From Bacillota bacterium (GTDB lineage: Bacteria; Bacillota; Clostridia; Christensenellales; Aristaeellaceae), in the NCBI GenBank assembly GCA_030057655.1, contig JASGUQ010000050.1, forward strand, positions 1 to 64,000: DNA of 64,000 nt, written 5' to 3'. The notes under the pieces were generated by a model. The model worked only from the letters and a program-made list of their open reading frames with translations, was not told the origin of the DNA and ran no database searches. Below, piece by piece: positions 62,509 through 64,000 of the stretch (positions are counted from its first letter, which is position 1; every line of letters starts with the position of its first letter). The translations under genes were made by a program, and so were the position numbers.

Positions 62509-63732
62509 ATGAAGCATCGTTCCTCAGCAGCCGTGCGCAGCCTGTTGCTTGCCGCCCTCTTGCTGTTTCTGCCTGCTCCCACCCTGACGGAAACCGCTCT
62601 ATACACTCCAGCTGACCTTTCCTATGAGGCGCTTCCCATTCCCAGCATGTTTACAATGACAGCCCAGCAGGCGGAGAAGCTGGTGCGGCCTTCCAGCCTG
62701 CAAATGCTTGAGCTGGAGCTGAATAACGACCGCATTTTGCTGCCGGTGGATGTGGACGAGTGGCACATCTATACACCTGAGGAAACGGCTGGCTATGAGA
62801 TTTTCTCTAACTCCATAGAGTTATCTGAGTTGATGGCGGAATATCCCTGGATTCAGGAAGGGGTATATATGTTTTGGGTAATCCGGGAAGCATCCTCTGA
62901 GGCGGTTGTGGGAGAGTTGGACAATTTTGAGCAATTCTACCCCAATGAAGCATTCTTTTCCTCTCTGTTGAAACCAGGAACCTCATTTGAGCGTGAAAAG
63001 CCAACTGTCTATGATGATGAGCAACCAGGCCCGTGCCCATACAGGTTTGAGCGGGCGGATGGTATAGGAAGCATGGAGATCAGGGAAGCCAAGCTGCATG
63101 ATATTAGCAAGTTTTTTCAGAAGGCTGGCAGCGCTATTCAGGTTTTGAAGAGTGTTTTCAGCGGTTCAAGGGATAGCAAAGTTCCCCTGAAAGAAGTACA
63201 CCAACAGTATATGAACGCTGTTAGTTGTTATGATTGGCCGGTTACGCTTCACTGGGCGCCGGCCGTCAATCAAACACTGCCCAGGCTGACGGAAGAAGCC
63301 TTAAGCAGGGAGAAGAAAGACCTGGATATTGTATATTATTTTACGGAGGATACCCACAAGTTTATTATTGTTCAGCGCTTTTGGGAGGGCGAAGATTATC
63401 AGTACGTGGACTTCTTCACCCGAGAACAGGTGGAAAACAAGGAACGCAACGCTTTAAACCCCGCCTATGCACAGCGTTTTGGTCTTGCTGAAGCATATCA
63501 AAGTTCATCGCTTTGGTGGGTGAATATCCATGGGATGCCTAATCATTTTGTTTTATCAAAAAACAGCCCCAGCAGAGCATATGATGAGAATGCGTATCGA
63601 TTTGTAAACGCGAAAACGGTGGCAGATGTGATTGAGGCCTACCAATATCTTCCTCTTGAGTTGCAAATGGATTACAGCACCGCCGATTTTAGCAACAATC
63701 CAGATATAGAGGGGATAGACAAGCTCAGGTAA
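62509..63732 (+). CDS. Secreted protein of unknown function
   Basis: This 407-residue protein has a signal peptide at residues 1-27 (LLAALLLFLPAPTLTET). The mature part is acidic and aromatic-rich, without repeats, membrane segments or a motif I recognise. DWPVTLHWAPAVNQT and YYFTEDTHKFIIVQRFWEGEDYQYVDFF near residues 245-310 look like beta-strand-rich globular sequence. AAGGAG lies 9 bases before ATG 62509, and the gene follows the leucine-rich-repeat gene by 42 bases, so the two are probably one operon. A shared surface role is inferred only from that. No homologue is recalled. Confidence 0.75.
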   Translation: MKHRSSAAVRSLLLAALLLFLPAPTLTETALYTPADLSYEALPIPSMFTMTAQQAEKLVRPSSLQMLELELNNDRILLPVDVDEWHIYTPEETAGYEIFSNSIELSELMAEYPWIQEGVYMFWVIREASSEAVVGELDNFEQFYPNEAFFSSLLKPGTSFEREKPTVYDDEQPGPCPYRFERADGIGSMEIREAKLHDISKFFQKAGSAIQVLKSVFSGSRDSKVPLKEVHQQYMNAVSCYDWPVTLHWAPAVNQTLPRLTEEALSREKKDLDIVYYFTEDTHKFIIVQRFWEGEDYQYVDFFTREQVENKERNALNPAYAQRFGLAEAYQSSSLWWVNIHGMPNHFVLSKNSPSRAYDENAYRFVNAKTVADVIEAYQYLPLELQMDYSTADFSNNPDIEGIDKLR

Positions 63733-63883
63733 GAAGCCGTTTTACATCAAGAGCAATAAACGCCCGGGTGAGTTAATTTCAATGAAAGAAATGATTTTTC
63801 ACGGTTAAGCTCCTTGATTAAAAACCTTTCCTTTGCATGTCCTTACTCCGGAATTATTTGATTTCAAAATTAAAGTTCTTTTG

Positions 63884-63907
63884 GTCCTTTTCTTTCAAGA
63901 AAAGGAC
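63884..63907 (-). terminator. Hairpin downstream of the gene at the window's right edge
   Basis: GTCCTTTTCT (63884-63893) and AGAAAAGGAC (63898-63907) form a perfect 10-bp stem with a 4-base loop. It lies 18 bases beyond the stop of the minus-strand partial gene and after the plus-strand secreted gene. Adjacent T-runs are weak on both strands, so it is only terminator-like. Confidence 0.5.
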
Positions 63908-63925
63908 GGTTCCCCTCCCCTTTCC

Positions 63926-64000
63926 TCACCGCTCCCGGTACCCGGTCTTGACATCCGTCTTGGCGATAAAGGGCCCCTCAGGCCAGGCCTTCAGGTTCTG
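63926..64000 (-). CDS. C-terminal end of an unidentified gene (partial)
   Basis: On the minus strand the frame from 64000 to the TGA at 63928-63926 encodes the 24 C-terminal residues QNLKAWPEGPFIAKTDVKTG then YRER. The G+C-rich third positions and the terminator-like hairpin just beyond the stop support a real gene end. The fragment is too short to name; the gene begins beyond the window. Confidence 0.5.
   Translation of the reverse strand, partial: QNLKAWPEGPFIAKTDVKTGYRER

Overview
The window looks like chromosomal DNA of a fairly G+C-rich Bacillota (Clostridia-like) bacterium. The reasons are strong AGGAGG-type ribosome binding sites, Bacillus-type DnaA boxes followed by DnaA-trios, an UgpC/MsmX-type sugar ABC ATPase, IS200 and IS5 elements, and many secreted proteins with Gram-positive style signal peptides. 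Genus cannot be fixed from the sequence alone. Two regions are visibly A+T-richer than the rest: about 1-4800, and a block inside the methyltransferase gene near 53750-54880. Both look acquired.

Layout. 1-5300: the edge of an IS5-family element has cut off the start of one gene. It is followed by a tightly packed ParB-like / SNF2 helicase / DUF3883 nuclease-like cassette and a divergent XRE regulator, which I read as a candidate defence island. 5552-10047: an M3 oligopeptidase and a two-gene P-II-like/DUF1538 membrane system. 10155-14362: three secreted proteases (trypsin-like, clostripain-like, trypsin-like). 14584-17080: phosphosugar mutase and nagB. 17081-17511: a probable replication origin in front of dnaN, with no dnaA next to it. 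18625-19331: an IS200-like element directly after dnaN. 19418-23397: metF, a separate MetH reactivation-domain gene, and metH. 23528-29279: a 1403-residue secreted fusion protein and a peptidoglycan-binding phosphodiester glycosidase.

29549-36342: two Gfo/Idh/MocA dehydrogenases flank a Gld-type ABC system (ATPase, permease, GldG-like, DUF4340). 36403-43793: a Rbs-type sugar ABC importer, a ROK kinase and a secreted alpha-amylase-like enzyme. 44001-48991: a maltodextrin-type ABC importer. 48992-49598: a strongly structured element and a glutaredoxin-like gene. 49693-56093: a type III restriction-modification pair. 56419-59975: a PHP phosphatase that seems to start at AUC, a DUF368 membrane protein, cysK and cysE. 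60252-63732: a frameshifted metalloprotease-like gene, a BspA-type leucine-rich-repeat protein and an unknown secreted protein. The window ends inside another gene on the minus strand.

The genes suggest an organism that breaks down and imports alpha-glucans and other sugars, and secretes proteases and cell-wall-associated proteins. It makes methionine through a split cobalamin-dependent MetH and cysteine through CysE/CysK. It carries at least two anti-phage-type modules. The observations most worth a second look are the origin without dnaA, the ParB-like/SNF2/DUF3883 cassette, the five-stem structured element at 49150-49310, the A+T-rich target-recognition block in the methyltransferase, and the AUC start. 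All calls come from reading sequence and recalled family motifs; no database search was run.
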